Source of the DNA: CAIWHR01 sp963726775
Lineage (GTDB): Bacteria; Pseudomonadota; Gammaproteobacteria; Burkholderiales; Casimicrobiaceae
Direction of reading: 5' to 3'
NCBI GenBank assembly: GCA_963726775.1
Contig: CAVSDL010000001.1
Location: 992,001 to 1,056,000 of the forward strand
Length of the DNA: 64,000 bases
The notes beneath the pieces are model-generated. The model was not told the origin of the DNA. It ran no database searches and was given only the letters and a program-made list of their open reading frames with translations. The stretch's first letter is position 1. Each line of letters begins with the position of its first letter. Both the position numbers and the translations under genes were made by a program. This document shows, piece after piece, positions 27,894 to 35,728 of this stretch.

Positions 27894-29248
27894 GGTAGGT
27901 CTCAGCGTTAACTGAACAGGCGGGTCTCAGCGTTGCCTGAACAGTTGGTATACGGTATTTGGATTTTTGCTAGGTGGGCCATGGTTAAAAACTTTCCATT
28001 GAAGAACGGCGTCGCCGGATGGTCCAAGCGGTGCGGGCGGGGCACAGCCTGCGTGATGTCGCGGCCGCGTTTGGAGTGAGCGTGGGTACCGTTTTCGCGT
28101 GGGTTGAGCGCGCCCGCGGCCAGCGCATCGACCGGGTCGCGTTCGCCAATCGCAAGTCGGGCCGAGCCTGGAACCGTACGGCAGTCAAGCTGGAACAGCG
28201 GATTGTGGGCGTGCGCAGCCGCTTGCGGGAAAAGAGTGTGTTGGGCGAGTTTGGCGCGGATGCGATCGGGTTGGCACTGCGCGAGGATCCGAGGATTGCA
28301 CAGGTTCCTGCGCGAGCCACCATCCATCGAGTGCTGGCGCGTTGCGGCGCGCTCGATGGAGTGCGCCGCCAACGTCGGCCGGCACCACCGAAAGGATGGT
28401 ATCTCCCCGACGTTGCGTTGGGGCAGACCGAGCTCGACTCTTTCGACTTTATCGAGGACCTGAAGATCGCTGACGGCCCGCTCGTTTCGGTACTTACCGG
28501 CACCAGTTTGCATGGCGCGCTCGCCGACGCTTGGGTGATGCCACAGCCCGGCGCGCAGCTCACCCTCGAAGCATTGCTGGAGCGCTGGCGAGCCGAGGGA
28601 TTGCCGGCCTACGCCCAGTTCGACAACGACACGATCTTCCAGGGAGCGCACCACCACGTCGACGCCGTGGGCCGCATTAGCCGCGCGTGTCTGGCATTGC
28701 AAGTCATTCCGGTATTCGCCCCGCCACGCGAGCCCGGGTTCCAGAACGCTATTGAGGGCTTCAACGCCCTTTGGCAGAGCAAAGTCTGGCAGCGCCACCA
28801 TTGCCCCAACGTCGCGAGCTTGGAGAGCATTTCGGCGCGTTATATTGACGCTTACCGCGGCAAAACCGCTACGCGCAGAGACAACTCTCCGCCTCGCCGC
28901 GCGTTTCCAAAGCGGTTCAACCTTGACCTCAACGGTGCGTTGAACGGCACCATGATCTTCGTCCGCCGCACTGACGAAAATGGCAGCGTTCATGTGCTCG
29001 GACACTGCTATCTCGTGGATCAACATTGGCTGCATCGGCTGGTGCGCTGCGAGGTTGACTTCATCCATCACCGAATCCGCTTCGTCGCTCTGCGTCGGCG
29101 CGCTCCGGATCAACAAGCGCTCCTTCGGGAGTTGCCTTACCATCGTCCTAACAAACCCTTCAAGGGCAAACCATGAGTGTTCAGACAACGCTGAGACTTT
29201 GCCACCACGACGTCAAAAAAGTGTTCAGGGAACGCTGAGACTCGCCCC
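27892..29248 (+). mobile_element. IS481-like insertion sequence inside an attC core site
   Basis: 1357 bp. Terminal inverted repeats GGGGTAGGTCTCAG.. and GGGGCGAGTCTCAG.. match at about 21 of 26 positions. The inner part GTCTCAGCGTT..CTGAAC occurs twice at each end (27899, 27924; 29179-29197, 29223-29241). Flanked by a 5-bp direct repeat GTTAG (27887-27891 and 29249-29253), which is the R' cleavage region of the attC. Confidence 0.88.
28019..29176 (+). CDS. DDE transposase, IS481-like
   Basis: 385 residues. N-terminal helix-turn-helix (MVQAVRAGHSLRDVAAAFGVSVGTVFAWV), a second HTH around RATIHRVLARCGAL, then an rve-type catalytic core with acidic residues in ELDSFDFIEDL, QFDNDTIFQG and NAIEGFNALW. 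An Arg-rich C-terminus follows. Translation could begin a few codons upstream at a non-ATG start (IEERRR). It appears intact and is flanked by matching ends, so the element may be active. Confidence 0.85.
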   Translation: MVQAVRAGHSLRDVAAAFGVSVGTVFAWVERARGQRIDRVAFANRKSGRAWNRTAVKLEQRIVGVRSRLREKSVLGEFGADAIGLALREDPRIAQVPARATIHRVLARCGALDGVRRQRRPAPPKGWYLPDVALGQTELDSFDFIEDLKIADGPLVSVLTGTSLHGALADAWVMPQPGAQLTLEALLERWRAEGLPAYAQFDNDTIFQGAHHHVDAVGRISRACLALQVIPVFAPPREPGFQNAIEGFNALWQSKVWQRHHCPNVASLESISARYIDAYRGKTATRRDNSPPRRAFPKRFNLDLNGALNGTMIFVRRTDENGSVHVLGHCYLVDQHWLHRLVRCEVDFIHHRIRFVALRRRAPDQQALLRELPYHRPNKPFKGKP

Positions 29249-29309
29249 GTTAGGCGTCAAGGGAATGACGAGCCGTGGGATCCAACGTCAACCAACAGGA
29301 GCAAGAAAC

Positions 29310-29654
29310 ATGTTCGCGCGACTCATGGGCTTGAAGACAATATCACCCGATGAGCTGTATCGACTGGTGCAGAACCCGAAGCATGTGTCCGTCATCGATG
29401 TCAATTCTCGTCAGAGCTGGAGGACAGCCCGCGTGCCTGGTGCAAGGAATCTTGATCCCACTGACTACAAGGACAGTGACCTCCCAGCGGACAAGAACGA
29501 CGTTCTGGTGTTCTATTGTTCTAACCCAATGTGCAGGAAAGCCCCCAATGCGGCTCGTCGAGCCAGGAAGATCGGCTACAGCAATGTTCAGGTCATGTCG
29601 GCGGGAATCAGCGGCTGGCTCGCTGCGAAGCTGCCCACCGAATCTGGAGAGTAA
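29310..29654 (+). CDS. rhodanese-like domain protein
   Basis: 114 residues from ATG with CAGGAG as ribosome binding site. Single rhodanese domain: ISPDELYRLVQNPKHVSVIDVNSRQSWRTARVPGARNLDP, and the active-site loop FYCSNPMCRKAPNAARRA with the catalytic Cys after Y, then VQVMSAGISGWLAAKLP. Probable sulfurtransferase or persulfide carrier. Separated from its former attC neighbour by the IS. Confidence 0.9.
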   Translation: MFARLMGLKTISPDELYRLVQNPKHVSVIDVNSRQSWRTARVPGARNLDPTDYKDSDLPADKNDVLVFYCSNPMCRKAPNAARRARKIGYSNVQVMSAGISGWLAAKLPTESGE

Positions 29655-29731
29655 ATTGGGTCGAGTGCAATGCGTGTCGCAAATTGCTTCGGATGGCGGC
29701 AGGCAATTGCCATGAGTTGAAAGTGCCTGAC

Positions 29732-29784
29732 GCCTAAACCGCCGGTCAACGCGGACGTCCCGCCGGTTACGTCCATCGTTAGCT
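29732..29784 (+). repeat. attC site 46 (minimal, 53 bp)
   Basis: R'' GCCTAAA at 29732-29738, R' GTTAGCT at 29778-29784. Nearly the same body as site 34. Confidence 0.7.
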
Positions 29785-29917
29785 GTCTTAGCCAATACGC
29801 GGGCATTGACGTAGTACGGCAATGCCGTATAGCGGCGAGATGATCAGCTTTGTGGAGACCAATCTGTTCGCGCGGCTCATGCAGGAGTATTTGTCCGACG
29901 AACTGGGAGATTCAATC

Positions 29918-30349
29918 ATGACGATACCGGTGTGGGCATTGCTCGGGTTTGCAGCGTGGACAGTGCTTCTGCTGCTCGCCACGGTTGGCGTGTATCGCTG
30001 GAGCCGGATTCTCACCGGACGAATCCCGATCCACGGCTTCCCGGCGGATCAGATCGAGGGAAAAGACTGGTATCGGCGCGCGATGCGGGCCCATGCGAAC
30101 TGCATCGAGAACCTTCCTGTGTTTGGAGCTATTGTGCTTGCACTTTACGTTAGTGGCGTCGGTGGCTCCACTGTAAACTACCTGTCGATAAGTCTTCTGT
30201 TGGCCCGCGTCATACAATCGCTGATCCACGTGTGTCTTGTGCAGACGAACACCGTGGTAGCTGTGCGCTTCGCATTCTTTTTTGTCCAGATCGTCAGCTT
30301 TCTAACGCTTATCGTCATGGTTGTCCGTCAGACAGGGCTGACACCGTGA
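29918..30349 (+). CDS. MAPEG-family membrane protein
   Basis: 143 residues. Four membrane helices: IPVWALLGFAAWTVLLLLATVGVYRW, then the conserved RAMRAHANCIENLPVFGAIVLALY (MAPEG signature R-A-x-R-A-H-x-N-x-x-E-N), LSISLLLARVIQSLIHVC and VRFAFFFVQIVSFLTLIVMVV. Possible glutathione transferase or peroxidase activity in the membrane. The ATG after GGAGATTCAATC fits the family's usual N-terminus; a frame 32 codons longer is open. Confidence 0.88.
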   Translation: MTIPVWALLGFAAWTVLLLLATVGVYRWSRILTGRIPIHGFPADQIEGKDWYRRAMRAHANCIENLPVFGAIVLALYVSGVGGSTVNYLSISLLLARVIQSLIHVCLVQTNTVVAVRFAFFFVQIVSFLTLIVMVVRQTGLTP

Positions 30350-30522
30350 CGCTGTCACCGTTCCGATTGGTCCGAACGGTCGCCCTGACGAGAAAGGACG
30401 CCGGCGACTCGCTCGTCGATGTCGAGTATCTTTACGAGCACCTCGATGATCCAGACAGATTCGCTTCCAAAGAATCCGGGCATGCGTCCTTCTTGGAGAT
30501 CCCGGGATATGACACTGGCAAG

Positions 30523-31377
30523 ATGAAACTTTTTTGCGCTCGCTTGATTGACATAGCTGACCCGGACTGGAGGAGTCTTACGAAAACAAGCTCGCTCGCA
30601 CGCCGGGCATTCACGCTTGGTATGGCCGCCCTGTCAATTGCGGGCGTAGCATCTGCTGCCGATGTCCACGTAATGATCTCGGCCGGCTTTTACGGGGTCT
30701 ATTCCGAACTGGGCCCGGCATTCGAGCGCGCGAGCGGCCACCGACTGGACACGACGCGGGGCCCATCGATGGGCGACTCCCCGGAGGCGATTCCCACCCG
30801 CCTCGCACGAGGCGAGACCGCAGATGTCGTAATCCTGGATGGGGCGGCCGCCGACGAGCTCGGCAGGCGGGGATTGGTGCGCGCCGACAGCAAGGTCGAG
30901 CTCGCCCGCTCGCTGATCGGCATGGTGGTGCGCGCCGGGGCCGCAAAGCCTGACATCGGCAGCGTCGAGGCGTTCCGAAAGACGCTGCTGGCGGCGAAGT
31001 CTATCGCGTACTCGGACAGCGGCAGCGGCACCTATCTGTCAACCACGCTGTTCCCAAAGCTCGGCATTGCAGACCAGGTGGTCGGCAAGACGCGAAAGGT
31101 GCGCGGGCCGCCGTCCGGCGAGCCGGTGGCCGCGGTCGTCGCGCGTGGCGAGGCGGAGATCGGCTTCCAGCAGGTCAGCGAGTTGATACACGTCCCTGGG
31201 ATCACCTTCGTCGGCACGATTCCGGCCGATCTCCAGCCGGTGATTTTCTTCGCGGGGGCGCTCACCAGTAAGGTCCAGCAGCCGGAGGCGGCCAGTGCGC
31301 TCATCCGCTTCCTCGCATCGCCCGAGGCGGCGCCGGTGATCTTGAAGGCCGGTCTGACCCCGCCCTCAGCACGGTAG
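30523..31377 (+). CDS. substrate-binding protein, ModA-like
   Basis: 284 residues from ATG 30523. A signal of twin-arginine type (LARRAFTLGMAALSIAGVASA) precedes the mature domain. The periplasmic-binding fold is clear: VHVMISAGFYGVYSELGPAFERASGH, ADVVILDGAAADELGRRGLV, AKSIAYSDSGSGTYLSTTLFPKLG, VVARGEAEIGFQQVSELIHVPGI, FAGALTSKVQQPEAASALIRFLASPEAAP. Resembles molybdate-type binding proteins without an accompanying permease. The frame is also open back to a GTG at 30346 that overlaps the MAPEG stop (GTGA), so the true start is unsure. Confidence 0.8.
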   Translation: MKLFCARLIDIADPDWRSLTKTSSLARRAFTLGMAALSIAGVASAADVHVMISAGFYGVYSELGPAFERASGHRLDTTRGPSMGDSPEAIPTRLARGETADVVILDGAAADELGRRGLVRADSKVELARSLIGMVVRAGAAKPDIGSVEAFRKTLLAAKSIAYSDSGSGTYLSTTLFPKLGIADQVVGKTRKVRGPPSGEPVAAVVARGEAEIGFQQVSELIHVPGITFVGTIPADLQPVIFFAGALTSKVQQPEAASALIRFLASPEAAPVILKAGLTPPSAR

Positions 31378-31439
31378 CTCGCGCAACCGATGTCTATGCC
31401 GTCACTCGGCACGCAACTTCGACCTGGCGAGCATCGGCG

Positions 31440-31469
31440 CGGCCCGCCGGTTAGCGTGATACGTCAAAG
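31440..31469 (+). repeat. decayed attC, right part
   Basis: GGCCCGCCGGTTAGCGTGAT followed by GTCAAAG at 31463-31469 in place of GTTAGGC. No R'' could be found upstream. Confidence 0.55.
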
Positions 31470-31481
31470 CGCCTTCGCGCG

Positions 31482-31949
31482 ATGATCGACGGTATCCGAA
31501 TTGAGCTACTGGCGAGTCACCCCGAATGCCTGCCATTGCTCGCGTCGTGGTTCGAGACAGAGTGGGCCACGTACTATCGTTTCGGCGGGGCCAGCGCCGA
31601 GGCGGATCTTCTGGCCTATTGCAATGTCGGGAAGCTGCCCGTTGGAATTGTCGCAATGCGCGAGCATGTGCTGTGTGGTGCAGCGGCACTGAAGGCCGAG
31701 CCGTTACCCGAACTTCCACATCTCACACCGTGGGTCGGAGCGGGTCTGGTTCACCCGTCCATGCGGCGGCGGGGCATCGGTGCGAAGCTAGTTGGCGGAC
31801 TCGAAGCGCTGGCGCGTGAACTTGGTTTTGAACACATCTATTGCGCTACCGGCACTGCGGCGACTTTGCTGGAACGTGGTGCTTGGCGCCTCTTGGAGCG
31901 GGTCAATCACGGCGGCGAGCTTCTGGCGATCTATGAGAAGGCGCTCTAA
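31482..31949 (+). CDS. GNAT family N-acetyltransferase, paralogue B
   Basis: 155 residues, about 80% identical to 18115-18585 over the full length. Same motifs: LPVGIVAMREHVLCGAAALK, WVGAGLVHPSMRRRGIGAKLVGGLEALA, FEHIYCATGTAATLLERGAWRLLERVN. Stop TAA is in attC R''. The duplicates are about 13 kb apart, so either cassette reshuffling or independent capture is possible. Confidence 0.9.
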   Translation: MIDGIRIELLASHPECLPLLASWFETEWATYYRFGGASAEADLLAYCNVGKLPVGIVAMREHVLCGAAALKAEPLPELPHLTPWVGAGLVHPSMRRRGIGAKLVGGLEALARELGFEHIYCATGTAATLLERGAWRLLERVNHGGELLAIYEKAL

Positions 31950-31996
31950 CCCGTCGTTCGACTGGATGCCCCGCCGGTTAGCTTGATTCGTTGGGC
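31944..31996 (+). repeat. attC site 48 (minimal, 53 bp)
   Basis: R'' CTCTAAC at 31944-31950, R' GTTGGGC at 31990-31996. Confidence 0.8.
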
Positions 31997-32014
31997 CCCT
32001 CGATCCGAAGGCCC

Positions 32015-32485
32015 ATGCAACCAGCATTCTTCTCGAGCCGAATGCTCGCGACTAGCGGAGTGAGGTCGCTTATCGCTGCAATGACGATCTGCAGCGGACT
32101 TCCCGCAGAGGCCACGGGCAACTTCTATTGCGCCGGTAAGACCGAGCACGGGAGTATTGCCCTGGGCGCGAATGTCGACTCGGACGGAAAGATCCTCTTC
32201 CCCCCGAAAGGGCATATCAGGCTGACTATCGAAGGCAGAGATGTCGATTCCAATCGTGTCGAGGTCGCAAGAGAGAAGACCTGGACAAAGCTTCGAGACC
32301 GCGAGAACAAGCAGGCGCTCCTCTCCTTTCGCAGAACGACCGAGGCCCCGCGCTTCGTGACGGGCGTCGACTATGAGTTCTGTGACGCACAGAATTGGCG
32401 AGGGACCTGCTGGGGGGCACAAATCCGATACACAGACGGCAATGGTCAGGAGAGGATCATCGATGCGGTTTGTGGCAACGGGTAG
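32015..32485 (+). CDS. putative secreted protein
   Basis: 156 residues. N-terminal hydrophobic segment VRSLIAAMTICSGLPAEA looks like a signal peptide. The mature part has paired cysteines (NFYCAGK, FCDAQNWRGTCWG, DAVCGNG) suggesting disulfides. No family recognised. An internal ATG at 32042 is an alternative start. Confidence 0.65.
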   Translation: MQPAFFSSRMLATSGVRSLIAAMTICSGLPAEATGNFYCAGKTEHGSIALGANVDSDGKILFPPKGHIRLTIEGRDVDSNRVEVAREKTWTKLRDRENKQALLSFRRTTEAPRFVTGVDYEFCDAQNWRGTCWGAQIRYTDGNGQERIIDAVCGNG

Positions 32486-32522
32486 ATCCATCCACCTTGA
32501 GCGTGGCACCATATCGGTTTGG

Positions 32523-32593
32523 GTCTGACCCTTCGCTCGAGCCGATACGCTACGGCCTGCGGCCCCCGCGCGCGGCGGAGCACAACGTTAGCC
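32523..32593 (+). repeat. divergent attC
   Basis: R'' GTCTGAC at 32523-32529, CTTCGCTCGAGCCGATACGC and R' GTTAGCC at 32587-32593. The centre differs from the main family. Confidence 0.55.
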
Positions 32594-32680
32594 CGCACAT
32601 TGCCGTCGCGTAGGACGTACCTCAAATTTTCAGTTCCTCCAAATTCATGACCCGGATTGACTCTGCGAACGGAGGTACAA

Positions 32681-33073
32681 ATGGTTAGGTCAATCGCCGG
32701 TGTTGCTGCCGGTCTGGTCGCGTGGATTGCAATTGCAACGGTCGGTAACTTGCTATTGCGTCTCGCATTGCCAGGTTACGCCGAAGTCGAAGTTTCGATG
32801 AATTTCACGATGGTCATGCTTTGGGCGCGCTTACTGCTGGGCATTGTTTCGTCAATAGCCGCCGGCTTCGTCGTAGCGTGGGTTGCGACGCAAAATCGCC
32901 GCGTAATTCTTATCCTTACAGGTCTATTGGTTGTCCTGTTCATTCCGGTTCACTATTCACTTTGGACGCGGTTTCCCGTTTGGTACCACGTCGTCTTTCT
33001 TCTCTCTCTTGTGGGCGGGACAACCATGGGCGCCAAGGGCTATTCTCGTTGTTGCCGAAATCGCGGATCGTGA
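32681..33073 (+). CDS. integral membrane protein
   Basis: 130 residues from ATG with CGGAGG as ribosome binding site. Membrane segments: IAGVAAGLVAWIAIATVGNLLLRLAL, MVMLWARLLLGIVSSIAAGFVVAWVA, VILILTGLLVVLFIPVHYSLW, VVFLLSLVGGTTMGAK. Resembles a widespread four-helix family of unknown function. Confidence 0.75.
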   Translation: MVRSIAGVAAGLVAWIAIATVGNLLLRLALPGYAEVEVSMNFTMVMLWARLLLGIVSSIAAGFVVAWVATQNRRVILILTGLLVVLFIPVHYSLWTRFPVWYHVVFLLSLVGGTTMGAKGYSRCCRNRGS

Positions 33074-33224
33074 CTGCGACGGTGATATTGGTAGAGGAGT
33101 CGGACTTCGCCGGAATGAATGAAGAGTGGGTCAGGTGGTCTTCGATCGACCCGCCCGGCCGGCAAGCGGCCAAGTTACCGGTACCATCCCAGGAATGCGA
33201 GTGTCAATTGCGGCCATTGCCGGG

Positions 33225-33309
33225 GCCTAACCTGCCGCTCAATGCGGACGCCCCGCCTGCGGCACCGCGTGTCGGCAGTCGGGTCGCCGATTAACTTGAT
33301 TCGTCAGCT
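33225..33309 (+). repeat. attC site 50
   Basis: R'' GCCTAAC at 33225-33231, R' GTCAGCT at 33303-33309. 85 bp. Confidence 0.8.
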
Positions 33310-33326
33310 GTCACCAGGAACACCCC

Positions 33327-33953
33327 ATGCCCGAAGCAACATGGCTCCTTTTTACCGTCGCCTCACTCGTCCTGATCGCGACGCCTGGCCAGGACATGAT
33401 TCTTGTCATGTCACGTTCCATCGCTCAAGGTCCGGTTGCAGGTGTCGTCACAGCTGCGGGGGTCAGCGTCGGGCTCGCAGGCCACACGATATTGGCGACC
33501 CTGGGCCTGGGCGCGATACTTCGAACATCGGAGTTGCTCTTTGTGGCGCTAAGACTGGTCGGCGCCGCCTATCTCATCTACCTGGGAATCGGGCTCCTTC
33601 GAACGAAGAACCGGGAGCTGCTGGTCGGTGCGTCGTCAAGTCGTTCGATGGTGCGCTTGTTCGCCGACGGGGCGCTTTCGAACATCTCAAACCCGAAGAT
33701 CGCTGTCTTCTACTTCGCATTCCTGCCGCAGTTTGTCGCGCCCGGTACGGCCCACGCCACACTTACGATATTCGTCCTTGGGCTCCTCTTTGCACTTCTC
33801 ACGTTTGCCGTAAAGGGACCGGTCGGCCTTTTCGCGGGCCTGCTGTCCAGTTGGCTGCGGTCACGGCCGCGCGTCCTGCTGTGGCTGTACAGGTCAAGTG
33901 GCACCATTCTGCTGGGCTTGGGGGTCCATCTCGCTCTGGAGCGCCGGCAGTGA
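33327..33953 (+). CDS. LysE-family translocator
   Basis: 208 residues. The N-terminal signature is typical: WLLFTVASLVLIATPGQDMILVMSRSIAQGPVAGVVTAAGVSVG, where A-T-P-G-x-D is the LysE/RhtB motif. Six membrane helices follow, with SNISNPKIAVFYFAFLPQFV and a conserved Asn-Pro-Lys. Exports amino acids or related small molecules; substrate not deducible. Confidence 0.92.
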   Translation: MPEATWLLFTVASLVLIATPGQDMILVMSRSIAQGPVAGVVTAAGVSVGLAGHTILATLGLGAILRTSELLFVALRLVGAAYLIYLGIGLLRTKNRELLVGASSSRSMVRLFADGALSNISNPKIAVFYFAFLPQFVAPGTAHATLTIFVLGLLFALLTFAVKGPVGLFAGLLSSWLRSRPRVLLWLYRSSGTILLGLGVHLALERRQ

Positions 33954-33984
33954 CGGTCAACCCCGTCGTTCCAGCGGACTGCCC

Positions 33985-34251
33985 ATTGCGAGCGCTCTCG
34001 AGCAGGCACGGGCGGCGGCGGGCGGCAAGGACGTACGGGTGTCCGGGGGCGCGGCAACCATCAAACAGTTCATCGACGCTGAACTCATCGACGACTTCAC
34101 CCTTCATATTGCTCCCGTGCTCCTCGGCTCGGGTGTACGACTGCTCGAACAGCTTGGTCCCGGCCGGCTCAAGCTGGAACAGTCGGACGCCAACCATTCT
34201 CCGCTCGTCACCCATGTCAGGTACAAGGTACTCACGGGCACGCCGGGATGA
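33985..34251 (+). pseudogene. DHFR-fold protein, C-terminal fragment
   Basis: About 88 residues: ALEQARAAAGGKDVRVSGGAATIKQFIDAELIDDFTLHIAPVLLGSGVRLLEQL, the C-terminal third of the RibD_C family seen intact at 14584. The N-terminal part is replaced by attC-like bases (CCCCGTCGTTCCAGCGGA) just upstream. Non-functional. Confidence 0.8.
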
Positions 34252-34252
34252 C

Positions 34253-34308
34253 GCGCAGCCCTTCGTTCCAGCCCTGCCTCTGGCAGCCGCTGAACTCAAA
34301 CGTCAGGC
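34253..34308 (+). repeat. decayed attC
   Basis: GCGCAGC in place of R'', CTTCGTTCCAGC, and R' GTCAGGC at 34302-34308. Confidence 0.5.
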
Positions 34309-34320
34309 GGAAATTGACCC

Positions 34321-34710
34321 ATGGTGTCTCATAGCGGGGGTTGTCATTGCGGTAGAGTGCGATTCGAGGTCATCGCGCCAGCTCGGCTTTGCGTTTCCGA
34401 GTGCAATTGCTCGATTTGCTCGAAGTCGGGGTATCTTCATCTCATCGTGCCGAAATCGAGATTTCGATTGCTTCAGGGCGAAGAGTTCCTTGCAACCTAT
34501 GCATTCAATACACGCGTGGCCAAACACCTATTCTGCTCGGTGTGTGGCGTCAAGTCGTTCTACATTCCGCGCTCGCACCCCGACGGGTACAGCGTCAACG
34601 CGCGCTGTTTGGATGCAGGAACCGTCGAAACGCTGGTGATCGAACCGTTCAATGGGCGCGAGTGGGAGAAGCAATATCCGGACGGTCGCGGCGCACTTCC
34701 GGATGAATAG
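34321..34710 (+). CDS. GFA-family zinc protein
   Basis: 129 residues: GGCHCGRVRFEV, CNCSICSKSGYLH, FCSVCGVKSFY as zinc motifs, then the subgroup-specific PRSHPDGYSVNARCLD and a C-terminus FNGREWEKQYP. Similar to the centromere protein V-like GFA group. Start ATG 12 bases after a decayed R' box. Confidence 0.92.
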   Translation: MVSHSGGCHCGRVRFEVIAPARLCVSECNCSICSKSGYLHLIVPKSRFRLLQGEEFLATYAFNTRVAKHLFCSVCGVKSFYIPRSHPDGYSVNARCLDAGTVETLVIEPFNGREWEKQYPDGRGALPDE

Positions 34711-34732
34711 CTCGTACTGTGCCAGCGTTGCG

Positions 34733-34795
34733 GCCTGACCCGGCGGTTGACATGACGTCTCGCAAGCGGTACGCCGTTGACCTGGTTCGTTGGAA
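34733..34795 (+). repeat. decayed attC
   Basis: R''-like GCCTGAC at 34733-34739, CGTCTCGCAAGCG arms, GTTGGAA at 34789-34795. Confidence 0.5.
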
Positions 34796-34887
34796 GCACG
34801 CGCGGAGACGTGACCGGGCTTCTGCTGACGCTTGGTGGACGTTGCGCGCAAGGCTTGGCGAATCGCGAAACGGTCGAACAACTCGCA

Positions 34888-34971
34888 CCCGAACCCCGAC
34901 GTTCTTCCGACGCCCCACCCGCGGGACTTCCTGTCCGCGGACGGAGCGCCGGTCAACTTGATTCGTCAGAC
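34888..34971 (+). repeat. degenerate attC
   Basis: CCCGAAC at 34888-34894, arms CCGACGCCCCACCCGCGGG and GCGCCGGTCAACTTGATTC, R' GTCAGAC at 34965-34971. 84 bp. The cassette between this and the previous site (34796-34887) has no recognisable gene. Confidence 0.65.
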
Positions 34972-34994
34972 CCCACCCACCCACAGGAATCCGA

Positions 34995-35501
34995 ATGAAC
35001 CCTCGGCAAACTTCGCTCTGCGTGGCCGTCGTCTTTTGCTTGGGCATCCCCGCTGCCTTTCCGGCGATAGCCGCGCCCTGCGATACACCGGCGCATCGGG
35101 CGTTCGACTTCTGGCTTGGTGAGTGGCAGGTCCGAACGCCTGACGGCAAGCTCGCGGGAGTCAACCGAATCGAGCGGGAATATGACGGCTGCGTCGTTCA
35201 CGAGCGGTACACGACTGGCCGTGGCTACAGCGGCGAAAGTCTCAACATCTACGACGCCTCGCGCAAGGTTTGGCACCAAACCTGGGTCGACACCTCGAGT
35301 ACGCTGCTCCTGCTCGAAGGAGGCATCCGCGACTCGAAAATGGTGCTTGAAGGGCAAACCATCGGTGCCGATGCGCAGTTGACCAGGCACCGAATCACAT
35401 GGACGCCCAACGCCGACGGAAGCGTACGCCAATTCTGGGAGTCGACAGACGCCAAAGGCGCGTGGAGCACCACATTCGACGGCGCGTATACGCGCAAGTG
35501 A
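34995..35501 (+). CDS. secreted protein, DUF1579-like
   Basis: 168 residues with a signal peptide (VAVVFCLGIPAAFPAIAA). Mature part: HRAFDFWLGEWQVRTPDGKLAGVNRIEREYDGCVVHERYT, SLNIYDASRKVWHQTWVD, RITWTPNADGSVRQFWESTD. The D-F-W-L-G-E-W motif is shared by periplasmic beta-barrel proteins of the DUF1579 type. Enzymatic role unknown. Confidence 0.8.
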   Translation: MNPRQTSLCVAVVFCLGIPAAFPAIAAPCDTPAHRAFDFWLGEWQVRTPDGKLAGVNRIEREYDGCVVHERYTTGRGYSGESLNIYDASRKVWHQTWVDTSSTLLLLEGGIRDSKMVLEGQTIGADAQLTRHRITWTPNADGSVRQFWESTDAKGAWSTTFDGAYTRK

Positions 35502-35517
35502 GCTCCTGCGGAACGCA

Positions 35518-35598
35518 GCCTGGCTCGGCGTTCAACGGGAGTTCTGCCTGCGGCACGGGTATCCGCAGCCAGGGCGCCGGTTACGCAGGTTCGCAGAC
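35518..35598 (+). repeat. strongly decayed attC
   Basis: GCCTGGC, CTCGGCGTTCAACGGGAG, CTGCGGCAC, GGGCGCCGGTTACGCAGG, then GCAGACT where R' should be. It is the last site that still aligns over its whole length. Confidence 0.5.
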
Positions 35599-35728
35599 TG
35601 CCACGTCTGCCAGCCACGGCCGGGGCCTCGGCGTGAAGCGTCAAGAGATACTTTCGCGGACCTCATTCGCCGGCAAGGGCTTGACCACTGCGGCATCCGC
35701 ATAACGGCAGGCGACGAAGGAGATCGAG
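35599..35728. other. intergenic, no gene seen
   Basis: About 130 bases between the last alignable attC and the hydrolase gene. A GAAGGAGAT ribosome binding site for the hydrolase lies at its end. Confidence 0.5.

Noticed and set aside
27892..29248. Integron integrase in the + strand recombinase-like gene at 28019
   Set aside because: It has DDE-type acidic residues and IS ends, not the tyrosine recombinase R-H-R-Y boxes or the IntI-specific patch.
33119..34639. A 506-codon + strand frame across the LysE and GFA genes
   Set aside because: Out-of-frame with recognisable genes in other frames and contains decayed attC sequence.
1..35598. Regularly spaced repeats as a CRISPR array
   Set aside because: Repeats are 53-93 bp, imperfectly palindromic, with R''/R' integron boxes, and are separated by whole genes of variable length. 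They are attC sites.
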